Assembly (NCBI GenBank): GCA_001800005.1
Contig: MGUL01000021.1
Coordinates: forward strand, 8,218-14,990
From: Elusimicrobia bacterium RBG_16_66_12
Lineage (GTDB): Bacteria; Elusimicrobiota; Elusimicrobia; UBA1565; UBA9628
Length of the DNA: 6,773 nucleotides
Reading direction: 5' to 3'
Part shown: positions 1 to 5,401 of the stretch, piece after piece
How the letters are laid out: the number at the start of each line of letters is the position of its first letter
Numbering within the stretch: the stretch's first letter is position 1
Notes under the pieces: generated by a model
Told to the model about the DNA's origin: nothing
The model's input: the letters and a program-made list of their open reading frames with translations, nothing else
Database searches by the model: none
Translations under genes and position numbers: made by a program

Positions 1-109
1 TGATGTTGGCCCAATATTCGCGCAGGGTCTTGGCTTTCGGGAACACGCAGCCGATGCCGACGACAGCCAGAGGATGGGACGCGGGGGTCTGCTCTTTCTT
101 GGTGGGCAT
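1..109 (-). CDS. Ketosynthase-type PUFA/polyketide synthase, N-terminal fragment (PfaA-like)
   Basis: Only the first 36 codons are present; the gene continues past the left edge. The ATG at 109-107 opens a reading frame that begins with a short polar leader (MPTKKEQTPASHP) and then reads LAVVGIGCVFPKAKTLREYW. This is the characteristic first beta-strand and loop of beta-ketoacyl synthase domains in modular PKS and PUFA synthases (consensus IAIVGigC.FP.a.....yW). The catalytic Cys-His-His lies outside the window. The start is 7 nt after the pfaD stop, with a weak purine-rich AAAGAGA before it, so the gene is almost surely co-transcribed and probably translationally coupled with pfaD. By family knowledge, a KS adjacent to PfaD belongs to a multidomain synthase (PfaA/PfaC type, or the related glycolipid synthases). 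Which type it is cannot be decided from this fragment. KS identity is strong; the product is unknown. Confidence 0.85.
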   Translation of the reverse strand, partial: MPTKKEQTPASHPLAVVGIGCVFPKAKTLREYWANI

Positions 110-116
110 GGTCTCT

Positions 117-1643
117 TTAGTCGAGGAGTCGGTCCAGCTCGTCGGCGGTCTGGGGCTGGATCCGGAGGGTCTCGGAGTCGAGGGCGACTCCCTGGCAGCG
201 GAGGAAATGGGCGCGCGTGAGCACGGCCGCGCCGTAGAGCAAGTTATGTGCTACGAGAGAGATCGTGCGGTTCTCAGGGATTTCCAAGAAACTCCCTTTG
301 ACCCATTCGTTGAAAGCCCCCATCGCGGGCCCACACCAGACCTGGTAGTCAAGCGCTCGATCCGCGACGCCGGCGTTGGCCCAGCGGGAGGCCTGGCCGA
401 GATATGAGCGAAAAACGAGAGCCAGCTTGTGTTTCGGCTCGCGCTCCGCGCGCTCGACTTGGGACGGATCGCGTTTGAGGAAAAACTCTCGGGTCTTGGT
501 CCAAACGGAGTCGAGCGATTCACGGAAGAGGTCTTTCTCGAGAGGGCCTCGGACGGAGGCGGGGATCGACTCGACTGAGTCGTATGATCGGTATATCTCG
601 TAGAGCTTGGCCCCGCGCATGGCGAACATGGTCCCGCGCTTGAGAACCTGGACCTTGACGCCCAGCTCGAACATGTCGGCCGCGGGGGCCATCACGACGT
701 CGGCCTGGCCGGCCTCGGCCAGCATCTTGCGCACGCGGTCCGAGGAGCCGGACTCCACGCAGGCCTGGTTGACCGAGCCGGTCATCACGTAGGCGGCGCC
801 CATCATGTAGGCGGCGGCCGCCGAGGCCGGGGTCGCGATGCCGCCGGCGGCGCCCACGCGAGGTTCATGCGCGAAGCGGTGCTTCGACTGAAGGCGATCT
901 CGCAGCGCGATGATGGCGGGCAGCAGGCTGATCAGCGGGCGGTTGTCGGTGTGGCCGCCGCTGTCGGCCTCGACCGTCACGTCCTGCGCCATCGGGACCT
1001 CGGCGGCCAGCGCGGCCTCCTCCGCCGTGACGAGGCCCGCGGCGGCCAGCTCCCGCAGGACCGGCTCGGGGGCGGGAGAGAGGAACTTCTCGGCGACCTC
1101 CGACCGCGATACTTTAGCGACGATCTTGTTGGGCGCCACGATCGCGCCGTCAGGAGCGCGATGAAGGCCCGTCGCGCGGTAACGAACGATGGACGGCGTC
1201 AAACCCATGAAGGCTGAGGCTTCGACGAGATGCACGCCCTTGCGCAGATACAGATCGCACAGGGCGTTCTCGAGGTCGGGTTCGTTCGGGCTGTGAATGA
1301 GATTATATCCGTGGGTTTTCGACCCGAGAGAGGACTTCAGCCGGACGACGGCCTCTTCGACCTTCTCCAGGGGAAGTCCCGCCGCGCCGAAGAAGCCCAG
1401 CAGGCCCGCGCGGCCGCAGGCCTCGACGATGCCGATGGAGGCGATGGCGTTGGCCATGGAGCCGGTCGCGTAGGCGTAGCGCACTCCGTGCTCGCGCAGG
1501 AACTCAGGGTCGCCCAGGCTCTCGGGCAGGAGAGCGGGCGCGAAAGCATCCCCCTCGCGGACGGGGCGCCGCAGGTCCCGGAGGGACCGGCCCAGCAAAG
1601 TGGCGTCGGACTTCGCGTCGATCGTGCGGTGGCTCGGGGTCAA
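117..1643 (-). CDS. pfaD: PfaD-family enoyl reductase of PUFA/polyketide synthase
   Basis: FMN-dependent, nitronate-monooxygenase-like TIM-barrel reductase that acts in trans as the enoyl reductase of PUFA and some trans-AT polyketide synthases; cytosolic. With the TTG start at 1643 the protein is 508 aa. Family motifs in order: GSMANAIAS (about 61), NLIHSPNEP (114), VEASAFMGLTP (140), VEADSGGHTDNRP (224), the FMN-phosphate loop AAGGIATP (265) with MTGSVNQA (287), MAPAADMFELGVKVQVLKRG (318), and DYQVWCGPAMGAFN (432), a C-terminal segment typical of PfaD. The frame stays open without a stop up to 1958, but that part lies antisense to dedA and has no family similarity. A -10 box at 1681-1686 puts transcription start near 1674, so the start must be downstream. 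TTG 1643 is the first candidate, with GAGACC before it; TTG 1598 is the alternative. The N-terminal region before the barrel looks shorter than in many homologues. Product certain, start uncertain. Confidence 0.95.
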   Translation of the reverse strand: MTPSHRTIDAKSDATLLGRSLRDLRRPVREGDAFAPALLPESLGDPEFLREHGVRYAYATGSMANAIASIGIVEACGRAGLLGFFGAAGLPLEKVEEAVVRLKSSLGSKTHGYNLIHSPNEPDLENALCDLYLRKGVHLVEASAFMGLTPSIVRYRATGLHRAPDGAIVAPNKIVAKVSRSEVAEKFLSPAPEPVLRELAAAGLVTAEEAALAAEVPMAQDVTVEADSGGHTDNRPLISLLPAIIALRDRLQSKHRFAHEPRVGAAGGIATPASAAAAYMMGAAYVMTGSVNQACVESGSSDRVRKMLAEAGQADVVMAPAADMFELGVKVQVLKRGTMFAMRGAKLYEIYRSYDSVESIPASVRGPLEKDLFRESLDSVWTKTREFFLKRDPSQVERAEREPKHKLALVFRSYLGQASRWANAGVADRALDYQVWCGPAMGAFNEWVKGSFLEIPENRTISLVAHNLLYGAAVLTRAHFLRCQGVALDSETLRIQPQTADELDRLLD

Positions 1644-1680
1644 ATCGGTCTCGTTCGCGCGCGCGTACGGGGAATGAGCG

Positions 1681-1686
1681 ATTATA
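1681..1686 (-). promoter_or_regulatory. -10 box for the pfaD operon
   Basis: The minus strand reads a perfect TATAAT here. The hexamer 17 nt upstream (CGAAAA) is a poor -35, so the call rests on the -10 and the context. Transcription would start near 1674, giving a leader of about 30 nt before the TTG at 1643. The element sits in the 91-nt divergent gap between dedA and pfaD. Confidence 0.5.
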
Positions 1687-1717
1687 CCCGTTTTCCAGGC
1701 GCTTTTTCGGGCGGATG

Positions 1718-1726
1718 TGGTATCAT
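1718..1726 (+). promoter_or_regulatory. Extended -10 promoter of the DedA gene
   Basis: TGG followed by TATCAT fits an extended -10 (TGN-TATNNT, 5/6 in the hexamer). No -35 is recognisable at 16-18 nt. The -10 ends 8 nt before the ATG at 1735, so the predicted transcription start is at or next to the start codon, and no Shine-Dalgarno sequence precedes the gene. This points to a leaderless or nearly leaderless mRNA. It divides the gap with the pfaD -10 on the other strand. Confidence 0.4.
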
Positions 1727-1734
1727 CACCGCCC

Positions 1735-2370
1735 ATGCAAGAGCTCATCGACCTCCTGAAGAAGACCCACGATGTGCGCGCCATCATCGAATGGGGCGGG
1801 CTGACGATGATCTCGGCCATCGTCTTCACGGAGACCGGGCTCTTCGTGGGCTTCTTCCTTCCCGGAGACTCCCTGCTGGTGACCGCGGGCATCTTCGCGC
1901 GGACGGGGCACCTCCCCCTCCATTGGCTTCTGACCTTGGTCCCCCTCTGCGCGATCATCGGCGACCAGGTGGGCTACATCATCGGCCGCAGGGCCGGGGC
2001 CGCCCTCTACAGGCGGCCGGACGGCATCCTCTTTAAGAAGGCGCACCTCATCCGCACGCACGACTTCTACGAGAAGTACGGCGCCAAGACCATCGTGCTG
2101 GCCCGCTTCGTGCCCATCGTGCGCACTTTCGCCCCCGCCGTGGCCGGCGTGGCGAAGATGGACTACCGGACCTTCGTGACCTACAACATCCTGGGCGGCA
2201 TCCTCTGGGTGTTCAGCACCGTGCTCGGCGGCTACTTCCTCGCCTCCCTCGTGCCGAACGTCGACAAGCGCATCCACGAGGTCATCATCGTCGTGGTGAT
2301 CCTGTCGGTCCTGCCCGGCGTCTTCGAGTACTGGTCGTACCGGCGGCGGACCGCGGCGTCAAAGCCCTAG
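1735..2370 (+). CDS. DedA-family integral membrane protein (SNARE-associated/VTT domain)
   Basis: A 211-aa inner-membrane protein of normal DedA length. It shows the family's two re-entrant/helix motifs: ETGLFVGFFLPGDSLL at 33-48, followed by GDQVGYIIGRRAG at 76-88, and the signature FYEKYGAKTIVLARFVPIVRT at 111-131 with its R-F-x-P-x-x-R core, then PAVAGVAKMDYRTF. Hydrophobic segments lie at about 21-43, 62-84, 119-139, 150-172 and 180-200, with a basic C-terminal tail (YRRRTAASK). DedA proteins recycle undecaprenyl phosphate or other lipid carriers across the membrane and support envelope homeostasis; the exact substrate here is inferred. ATG 1735 is chosen because the in-frame GTG at 1717 would add six residues upstream of the conserved N-terminus and lies at the -10 element. 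The gene is divergent from pfaD, and its last 12 nt overlap the end of the convergent mazF. Confidence 0.95.
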   Translation: MQELIDLLKKTHDVRAIIEWGGLTMISAIVFTETGLFVGFFLPGDSLLVTAGIFARTGHLPLHWLLTLVPLCAIIGDQVGYIIGRRAGAALYRRPDGILFKKAHLIRTHDFYEKYGAKTIVLARFVPIVRTFAPAVAGVAKMDYRTFVTYNILGGILWVFSTVLGGYFLASLVPNVDKRIHEVIIVVVILSVLPGVFEYWSYRRRTAASKP

Positions 2371-2694
2371 GTGTAGTCGCAGCGAAGAATCCAGGGCCGC
2401 CATCCATTTCGGCGGCAATACCCCCATCCTCCGCCCGATGCGGCTTCGATCCACCGCCTTCAATTGATGCGTGGCAATCCGGCACGGTCGGCCGTCTCCG
2501 ACGATCCCAGCCGGGACAGCGACTTCACAAAGCCGGGTTTTCCGCGCGGCTGAAGAGAGCGGTGCGACAGTCATCGTCTGCATATGCAGGTTGTGATCAT
2601 CACTTGAAATGACCACGGCCGGCCTCTTCTTTCGGATCTCAGCCCCGATCCCGCCCGAAAAATCGGTCCAATAAATCACCCCGCGTGCAATCAC
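2359..2694 (-). CDS. mazF: MazF/PemK-family endoribonuclease toxin
   Basis: A 111-aa protein, the usual MazF length; a sequence-specific mRNA interferase that stops growth when its antitoxin is lost. Visible family landmarks are RGVIYWTDF at 4-12 (first strand, RGdIYWvdf), GAEIRKKRPAVVIS at 17-30 with the conserved active-site Arg in the K/R-RP stretch, MTVAPLSS at 41-48, and HQLKAVDRSRI...MGVL at 76-93, matching the t.Qi..vDksRl.....G.l motif. The position usually held by the second catalytic residue, a Thr in MazF, seems to be Ser (47 or 48), a conservative change. The start is GTG at 2694, whose GTGA overlaps the antitoxin TGA stop, a classic translational coupling. The 3' end overlaps the convergent dedA by 12 nt and no terminator is seen. 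It is probably active, since all main motifs are intact; the cleavage site is unknown. Confidence 0.92.
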   Translation of the reverse strand: MIARGVIYWTDFSGGIGAEIRKKRPAVVISSDDHNLHMQTMTVAPLSSAARKTRLCEVAVPAGIVGDGRPCRIATHQLKAVDRSRIGRRMGVLPPKWMAALDSSLRLHLGL

Positions 2695-2948
2695 CAGTCC
2701 TCCTTCTCCAATCCATCTCCGATCACGGAATCCCCCTCAAGGATGAACTGTCGCTCATCCTTCAGGAATTCCGGATCGTTGGCCGCTTCACGGTAATCCT
2801 GGATCAGCCGCCGCCGAAACTCGGCCTTCTCGAGCGCGGCCATCCGCCCCGCGACGGCGCGGGCGATGAAGGCGCTCTTGTTGGCGACCTTGTCCAGGCG
2901 CTTGGCCAGGGGCTCGGGGAGGGTGATGTTCATCCGTCGGTATCCCAT
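2691..2948 (-). CDS. Ribbon-helix-helix antitoxin of a MazEF-like pair
   Basis: A small antitoxin and autorepressor, 85 aa from ATG 2948. MNITLPEPLAKRLDKVA followed by SAFIARAVAGRMAAL is a ribbon-helix-helix fold: the strand NITLP contacts DNA and the two helices form the dimer. The second half (EKAEFRRRLIQDYREAANDP) is charged and helical, ending in an acidic tail (LEGDSVIGDGLEKEDW) of the kind that wraps around MazF to neutralise it. A longer frame opening at a GTG at 2978 is rejected because it falls in the promoter. ATG 2948 sits 6 nt after the -10 and would be leaderless; the in-frame ATG at 2933 (80 aa), just before the strand, is the alternative. The gene overlaps mazF by 4 nt, antitoxin first. 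Function is clear from fold and pairing; this RHH type is analogous to Bacillus EndoAI rather than E. coli MazE. Confidence 0.88.
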   Translation of the reverse strand: MGYRRMNITLPEPLAKRLDKVANKSAFIARAVAGRMAALEKAEFRRRLIQDYREAANDPEFLKDERQFILEGDSVIGDGLEKEDW

Positions 2949-2954
2949 GCCGAC
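2936..2954. promoter_or_regulatory. Palindrome at the antitoxin start, candidate operator
   Basis: GTCGGTAT-CCC-ATGCCGAC on the plus strand is an inverted repeat with 8-nt arms (7 of 8 pairs match) and a 3-nt centre. It starts immediately downstream of the -10 box and covers the predicted transcription start and ATG 2948. A repressor bound here would block RNA polymerase, as expected for toxin-antitoxin autoregulation. An RNA hairpin role is also possible. Confidence 0.45.
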
Positions 2955-2983
2955 AGTATAATACACACTTGGATACACATCAA
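2955..2983 (-). promoter_or_regulatory. Promoter of the antitoxin-mazF operon
   Basis: The minus strand shows -35 TTGATG (2983-2978), exactly 17 nt of spacer, then -10 TATACT (2960-2955). This is the best-formed sigma-70-type promoter in the window. Transcription would start at about 2948, on the antitoxin ATG. The promoter lies in the 63-nt gap behind spoVG, so the toxin-antitoxin pair has its own transcript. Confidence 0.75.
2961..2979. repeat. Direct repeat ATACACA in the antitoxin promoter spacer
   Basis: ATACACA occurs at 2961-2967 and again at 2973-2979 on the plus strand, start to start 12 nt apart, both within the -35/-10 spacer. Ribbon-helix-helix dimers often bind tandem short repeats, so this is a candidate operator for the antitoxin downstream. 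Confidence 0.45.
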
Positions 2984-3011
2984 GCCCTCCCCGAGCCGGA
3001 CGCCCTCAGGG

Positions 3012-3338
3012 TCAGCCCCGTGCCGTCGCCTGTCCCGCTTCGCAGGCCAGCCGGTAGCGCGTCAAGATGACGTCCGACGCGGCGGATCGGGCCTCGGCCG
3101 TCACGGGATGAGCCAGGTCGAACCAGCGCTCGGCGGCCACACCCTTGCCTTTCTCCGCGGGGAAAACGACGAAAGGCGCGTCGTTGCCCGCCTCGTCCTT
3201 CTTGAGCACGCGGATGCCCTTGATCACGAACGCGTCGGCGATGATGAGTTCGGCGAAGGCCAGCAGCTTGGTCGCACGCCCCGAGACGTCCTCGAAAATC
3301 CGCACCCGTCCTTCCAGCTTCGGCAGAGTCGCTTCCAT
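3012..3338 (-). CDS. spoVG: SpoVG-family nucleic-acid-binding regulator
   Basis: A 108-aa protein that matches SpoVG through its conserved core: AFAELIIADAFVIKGIRVL at 27-45, FVVFPAEKGKG at 56-66, and DLAHPV at 74-79, followed by a helix with R..A.DVILTRYRL. SpoVG is a small DNA- and RNA-binding global regulator, first known from Bacillus sporulation and septation, but widespread in non-sporulating phyla such as spirochaetes and others. The Ala/Gly-rich tail after about 97 is variable in the family. ATG 3338 is chosen over an upstream in-frame start (3443) because it carries GGAGGG 3 nt before it and the homology begins there. The upstream extension would run through the helicase terminator. 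It lies between the helicase and the toxin-antitoxin pair on the same strand but has its own promoter. No sporulation genes are nearby, so a regulatory role outside sporulation is inferred. Confidence 0.93.
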   Translation of the reverse strand: MEATLPKLEGRVRIFEDVSGRATKLLAFAELIIADAFVIKGIRVLKKDEAGNDAPFVVFPAEKGKGVAAERWFDLAHPVTAEARSAASDVILTRYRLACEAGQATARG

Positions 3339-3341
3339 GTT

Positions 3342-3347
3342 CCCTCC
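3342..3347 (-). promoter_or_regulatory. Shine-Dalgarno sequence of spoVG
   Basis: GGAGGG on the minus strand, 3 nt before the ATG at 3338. It decides the spoVG start against longer frames, and it shows that this organism does use Shine-Dalgarno initiation, unlike the seemingly leaderless starts elsewhere in the window. Confidence 0.75.
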
Positions 3348-3369
3348 ATGATGCAGCTTGGCGTCATGA

Positions 3370-3375
3370 AGTATA
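3370..3375 (-). promoter_or_regulatory. -10 box of spoVG
   Basis: TATACT on the minus strand, 31 nt before the spoVG ATG, giving a leader of about 25 nt that contains the GGAGGG site. The -35 region (around AACTTT/GAACTT) is weak. It follows directly after the helicase terminator. Confidence 0.5.
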
Positions 3376-3389
3376 CGGCGAGGGGGTCG

Positions 3390-3425
3390 AAAAAGTTCCG
3401 TGGCCGGCCGCTGGCCGGAGGACGG
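3390..3425 (-). terminator. Intrinsic terminator after the helicase gene
   Basis: On the minus strand, starting 2 nt past the helicase stop codon, CCGT-CCT-CCGGCC-AGC-GGCCGG-CC-ACGG forms a two-part GC-rich stem with a 3-nt loop (3425-3398). It is followed by AAC and then TTTTT (3394-3390), which fits a rho-independent terminator. It separates the helicase transcript from spoVG. Confidence 0.7.
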
Positions 3426-3427
3426 CG

Positions 3428-5344
3428 TCAGGCGGCGATCCACTCGTAGGCGGAACGGTGGGAGTCCAGCGCGTCGGCGTGCACGATGAACTTCTGGTAG
3501 ACGGGATGGCGGGCGATCGTCGCCGAGTCGCCCACCACGACGAGACAGCGGCGCGCGCGGGTGACGGCGACGTTGAGCCGCCTCATGTCGGACAGGAAGC
3601 CGATCTGCCCCCCCTCGTTGGAGCGCACGAGCGAGAGGATGACCGCCTCCTTCTCCCGGCCCTGGAAGCCGTCGACCGAGCCGATCTCCAGGCCCGGCTC
3701 GTGAACCATCGTCTTCAGGAGCTTGGCCTGGGCGACGTAGGGCGTGAGGATGGCGACATCCTTGGGCTTCATGCCCGACTCGAGCAGTTCGCGCAGTATC
3801 CTGACAGCCAATTCGGCCTCGCCCTTGTTCTCGCGGCTTTCTAAAAGGTCGTTCCAGGCCTCGTCGAAGCCGGCGCCGGCGGTGTCGACGAAGGTGACGG
3901 GACGGCTCGTGAAGTCGGTCGGCGCCACGCCGGGCAGCTCGTCGGCGGTGTGCTGGGCGACCGATTCATGGGCAATCAGCTTGCCGTCGTAGAAGCTCTC
4001 CGAGGGGAAGCGCATGATCTCCTCGTGCATGCGGTACTGCACGCGCAGCAGCGTCTGAGACGCCGCGGGCAGCAGGTCCTTCAGACGGTCGAAGAGGGTG
4101 ACGGCCAGGCCGCCCTCGGCGGCCTCCTTGGAATAGATGGTGGGCGGCAGCTGGTTGGCGTCCCCCGCGAAGACGGCCTTCTTGGCCATGCACAGCGGAA
4201 CCCAACTCAAGGGCTCCGAGGCCTGCGAGGCCTCGTCGAGGACCGCCAGGTCGAAGTCGCCCTTGACGAAGCGCTTGGAGATGCCCGCGTGCGTGCCCAG
4301 AACCACGTTGGCCGAGGCCACGATGCGGCGGGAGATCTCGAACTCCAGGTCGCGCGCTTCCCTCCATAAACGTCCGACTTCGCGCTCGCGCTGCTGGCGC
4401 TCCGCGTAGCCGAGCTGGCCGATGCCGCGGCCGTGGCTGGATTTGCGCTTGGCCAGCTTCTCGCGCTTGGCGTCGAGCTCGCGGACCTCCTCGTAAAGAG
4501 GCTCGGCCTCGACTTGGGCCGCGAGGTTGCCGTGACGCAGGCTCTCGAGCGTGCGCGCGGGGTGACCCAGGCGCACGACGCGCAGCCCGGTCGGCAGGAG
4601 CTTCTCGAGGATGTTGTCGACCGCGATGTTGGAGGGCGCGGTCGCCAGCACGCGTCCGCCGGCGCAGACGTGCTGACGGACGATCTCGACCAGGACGGTC
4701 GTCTTGCCCGTTCCCGGCGGGCCGTGGACGAGGGCCGCGTCGTCGGCCGCGAGAGCGCGTTTGACGGCCTCCTGCTGGTACTCGTTGAGGTCGGGGTTGA
4801 AGAAGCGGACCTTCGCCGCGCGCGAGCGGACGGGGACGGTCTCGCCCATGAAGACCTCGCGCAGCGTCGAAAGGCGGGAGCGCTTGGTCTCGGCGACGGT
4901 GATCAGGGCCTTGCGCATGCGCTGATAGGTCGCGTCGGACCCCAGCAGGTCGATCGAGCAGGCGCCGCGGATCTCGGCGCCGGGCTCGACGGAAGGGCCG
5001 TTCAGGGCCACGGTGACGCGGAACTCCTCGACCTTATAGAGCGTGCCTTCAGCCGACTTCGGGTCCCAGTTCGTGGGCAAGTTCAGCAGGACGTTGTCGC
5101 CCGAGTTCATCGCATGGAAGGGCGAGAGCTCCTCGCCGCGGGACGGGCGGGAGAGCGTGATCAGCGTCATGCCCGCCAGTCCCATCTCGACGCCGTCGAT
5201 GGTCAGGCCGGTGACCGTCTTGCCCAACGCCTCGCGCTGGCTGACCGGGAACTTGCGCAGCTCGCGCAGGTTCTCCGACTTCTCGGCCTCGCGCTCGAGG
5301 TCGAGGAGGACCTGGAGCCTCTCGAAGTGTTCTTTTCCCGCCAT
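3428..5344 (-). CDS. IGHMBP2/UPF1-like superfamily 1B DNA/RNA helicase
   Basis: A 638-aa ATP-dependent 5'-3' helicase of the UPF1/IGHMBP2 (SMUBP-2) type, whose bacterial members are poorly characterised. All SF1 motifs are present in order: Walker A GPPGTGKTT (208-216), Ia TAPSNIAVDN (235-244), II DEAS (370-373), III GDANQLPPT (394-402), IV QYRMHEEI (436-443), V VDGFQGREKE (557-566), VI NVAVTRARR (591-599). Residues 1-170 form the N-terminal beta-barrel stalk (domain 1B), and a charged coiled-coil-like insertion lies at about 280-340 between Ia and II, as in the eukaryotic relatives. No extra nuclease domain is fused. The in-frame ATG at 5356 overlaps a probable -10 box, so ATG 5344 (MAGKEHFERLQ) is chosen; neither has a Shine-Dalgarno sequence. 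The gene ends in a terminator, so it is likely monocistronic. A role in DNA repair or RNA metabolism is inferred from the family only. Confidence 0.93.
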   Translation of the reverse strand: MAGKEHFERLQVLLDLEREAEKSENLRELRKFPVSQREALGKTVTGLTIDGVEMGLAGMTLITLSRPSRGEELSPFHAMNSGDNVLLNLPTNWDPKSAEGTLYKVEEFRVTVALNGPSVEPGAEIRGACSIDLLGSDATYQRMRKALITVAETKRSRLSTLREVFMGETVPVRSRAAKVRFFNPDLNEYQQEAVKRALAADDAALVHGPPGTGKTTVLVEIVRQHVCAGGRVLATAPSNIAVDNILEKLLPTGLRVVRLGHPARTLESLRHGNLAAQVEAEPLYEEVRELDAKREKLAKRKSSHGRGIGQLGYAERQQREREVGRLWREARDLEFEISRRIVASANVVLGTHAGISKRFVKGDFDLAVLDEASQASEPLSWVPLCMAKKAVFAGDANQLPPTIYSKEAAEGGLAVTLFDRLKDLLPAASQTLLRVQYRMHEEIMRFPSESFYDGKLIAHESVAQHTADELPGVAPTDFTSRPVTFVDTAGAGFDEAWNDLLESRENKGEAELAVRILRELLESGMKPKDVAILTPYVAQAKLLKTMVHEPGLEIGSVDGFQGREKEAVILSLVRSNEGGQIGFLSDMRRLNVAVTRARRCLVVVGDSATIARHPVYQKFIVHADALDSHRSAYEWIAA

Positions 5345-5354
5345 GAAGACGGTC

Positions 5355-5363
5355 ATTCTAGCA
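5355..5363 (-). promoter_or_regulatory. Extended -10 promoter of the helicase gene
   Basis: The minus strand reads TGC-TAGAAT (5363-5355), an extended -10 with 5/6 match. No clear -35 is visible. The box ends 10 nt before ATG 5344, predicting a leader of only a few nucleotides and explaining the lack of a Shine-Dalgarno sequence. Confidence 0.4.
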
Positions 5364-5380
5364 ATTACGACGGACCCGTG

Positions 5381-5397
5381 CCGGAGCGAGACTCCGG
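5381..5397 (-). terminator. GC hairpin after the right-edge gene, no T-tract
   Basis: CCGGAG-TCTCG-CTCCGG on the minus strand is a perfect 6-bp stem with a 5-nt loop, 4 nt after the stop codon of the upstream gene. No T-run follows, so it may be a transcript-end stabiliser, a weak terminator or part of a Rho-type end. It lies just upstream of the helicase promoter. Confidence 0.4.
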
Positions 5398-5401
5398 GGG
5401 G

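Noticed and set aside
3..407. A plus-strand open frame of 134 codons at the left edge.
   Set aside because: It is antisense to both the ketosynthase N-terminus and the conserved PfaD C-terminus, which explain this DNA fully.
1659..1674. Alternating CG run between pfaD and dedA as a Z-DNA or repeat element.
   Set aside because: The run is short, not repeated elsewhere in the window, and expected by chance in GC-rich DNA.
1644..1958. In-frame extension of pfaD across the divergent gap and into dedA, up to about 105 more residues.
   Set aside because: The extension is antisense to the clearly coding dedA 5' region, has no resemblance to PfaD, and passes through the pfaD -10 box.
1230..2036. 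A plus-strand open frame of 268 codons covering the pfaD 5' part and running into dedA.
   Set aside because: It is out of frame with dedA and antisense to conserved PfaD motifs; its sequence is Gly/Arg/Ala-rich with no family features.
2396..2416. GCCGCC/GGCGGC inverted repeat just after dedA as a dedA terminator.
   Set aside because: The loop is 9 nt, no T-run follows on the plus strand, and the sequence is mazF coding DNA; listed only as a possible weak structure.
2359..3338. The toxin-antitoxin and spoVG block as a mobile element or defence island.
   Set aside because: No transposase, integrase, terminal repeats or target duplications are visible, and base composition looks like the neighbours apart from the short AT-rich promoter.
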